Part shown: piece by piece, positions 63,575-64,000 of the stretch
Position numbering within the stretch: position 1 is the stretch's first letter
Layout of the letters: each line of letters opens with the position of its first letter
Assembly (NCBI GenBank): GCA_903843305.1
Contig: CAIMPI010000009.1
Location: 1-64,000, forward strand
Direction: 5' to 3'
DNA length: 64,000 nt
Origin: an uncultured Chlorobiaceae bacterium
GTDB lineage: Bacteria > Bacteroidota > Chlorobiia > Chlorobiales > Chlorobiaceae
Program-made: the position numbers and the translations under genes
The notes under the pieces: model-generated
Databases searched by the model: none
Told to the model about the DNA's origin: nothing
What the model saw: only the letters and a program-made list of their open reading frames with translations

Positions 63575-64000
63575 TCAGAGCATTTCTATGAAGGCGCTGA
63601 CACGATTATGTTCCTGTTCATGCTGTAACCCGAATTCGCTTTCATGAATGTAGGTCGGTATTCCTGTCTCGCGCTTGATAACATCAACAACGGCTCTCGA
63701 AATTGAGGCCTGTGTATTGCAGCCCCATCTATGGATAAAAATAACACCCTCGGCTCTTGATCTCCTGATCTGTTCGATTGTCCACTGGGCTCTTTCCTCG
63801 ATTCCCTGCTCATAGGGATAGTTAAGAGTGGCTTTGGCCAGATTGTAGAAGGGGTCGCCCTCTTCATCAACAAGGGAGTTGATGGTGCTCCAGCCATCGT
63901 CCTTCCCGACAACTATTGCGCCATCGACTTCGCTTCTGGCATTGTTCACCCCGACACAGGAACCGAGAATAAACAACCTCTTCGGATTATCCGGAACGCC
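63575..64000 (-). CDS. 2-hydroxyacyl-CoA dehydratase-family subunit (HgdA-like), partial, runs off the window
   Basis: The last 141 codons of a third A-type gene; the 5' part lies beyond 64000 and the frame is open to the edge. It reads PDNPKRLFILGSCVGVNNARS, DEEGDPFYNLAKATLNYPYEQ, HRWGCNTQASISRAVVDVIKRE and RVSAFIEML, closely matching the end of the 60708 gene. Two conserved Cys (GSCVG, WGCN) are visible. The cluster therefore continues past the window. Confidence 0.85.
   Translation of the reverse strand, partial: GVPDNPKRLFILGSCVGVNNARSEVDGAIVVGKDDGWSTINSLVDEEGDPFYNLAKATLNYPYEQGIEERAQWTIEQIRRSRAEGVIFIHRWGCNTQASISRAVVDVIKRETGIPTYIHESEFGLQHEQEHNRVSAFIEML

Noticed and set aside
1-64000. tRNA and rRNA genes, transposase genes, replication origin
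   Set aside because: None was recognised by eye on either strand. A tRNA could still be overlooked without a covariance search.

Overview
The window looks like a chromosomal segment of a Gram-negative anaerobe. A green sulfur bacterium of the Chlorobium/Pelodictyon type is my best guess. The reasons are the housekeeping set (serS, metX behind a SAM-I riboswitch, rsmB, xerD-like, waaA, DEAD-box helicase), LPS and outer-membrane genes, and blocks of GC-rich palindromic repeats between accessory genes. The genus is an inference and was not tested against any database.

Layout. 1-2200: a repeat-only block of imperfect hairpins whose apex is almost always GTACTC. 2253-4666: a PLD-type nuclease gene broken by an amber codon, then umuD-umuC. 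5487-9522: an AT-rich restriction-modification cassette (two DNA methyltransferases and a probable nuclease) with a symmetric four-site operator ahead of the first gene. 9960-10100: a second hairpin block. 10220-18827: a tightly packed ten-gene phage-type cassette (scaffold, capsid, adaptor, C-type-lectin-like fibre, holin, amidase, lipoprotein, terminase, portal) with no integrase, replication or tail genes. 19091-22246, convergent: a 1051-residue sensor with an N-terminal DUF4062/TIR-like region, a NACHT ATPase and a C-terminal FGE/C-type-lectin domain whose last 40 codons look like a diversity-generating-retroelement target. 22667-23167: a LuxR-type regulator. 23491-29102: a two-partner secretion pair whose exoprotein gene has lost its 5' part.

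29241-42123 is ordinary core genome: queD-like, radC, yqeY, serS, metX with its riboswitch, rsmB, xerD-like, DUF2721, DEAD-box helicase behind a leader terminator, waaA, an ECF sigma factor with a membrane partner, and an EamA transporter. 42186-50245 holds efflux systems: tolC-macA-macB, and a heterodimeric ABC exporter pair in which one ATPase lacks the catalytic glutamate.

50522-64000 is the most intriguing part. One co-directional minus-strand run combines an outer-membrane porin, a SsuA-type binding protein, two different SsuC-type permeases and a SsuB-type ATPase with two ATP-driven activases (HgdC/BadF family) and several 2-hydroxyacyl-CoA-dehydratase-family subunits. It reads as dedicated uptake of a small, probably anionic compound coupled to ATP-dependent low-potential reduction or dehydration inside the cell; the substrate is unknown. 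The unit has duplicated. One copy carries an in-frame 16-codon scar of a deleted subunit gene directly after the stop of its neighbour, and a further subunit gene runs off the end of the window.
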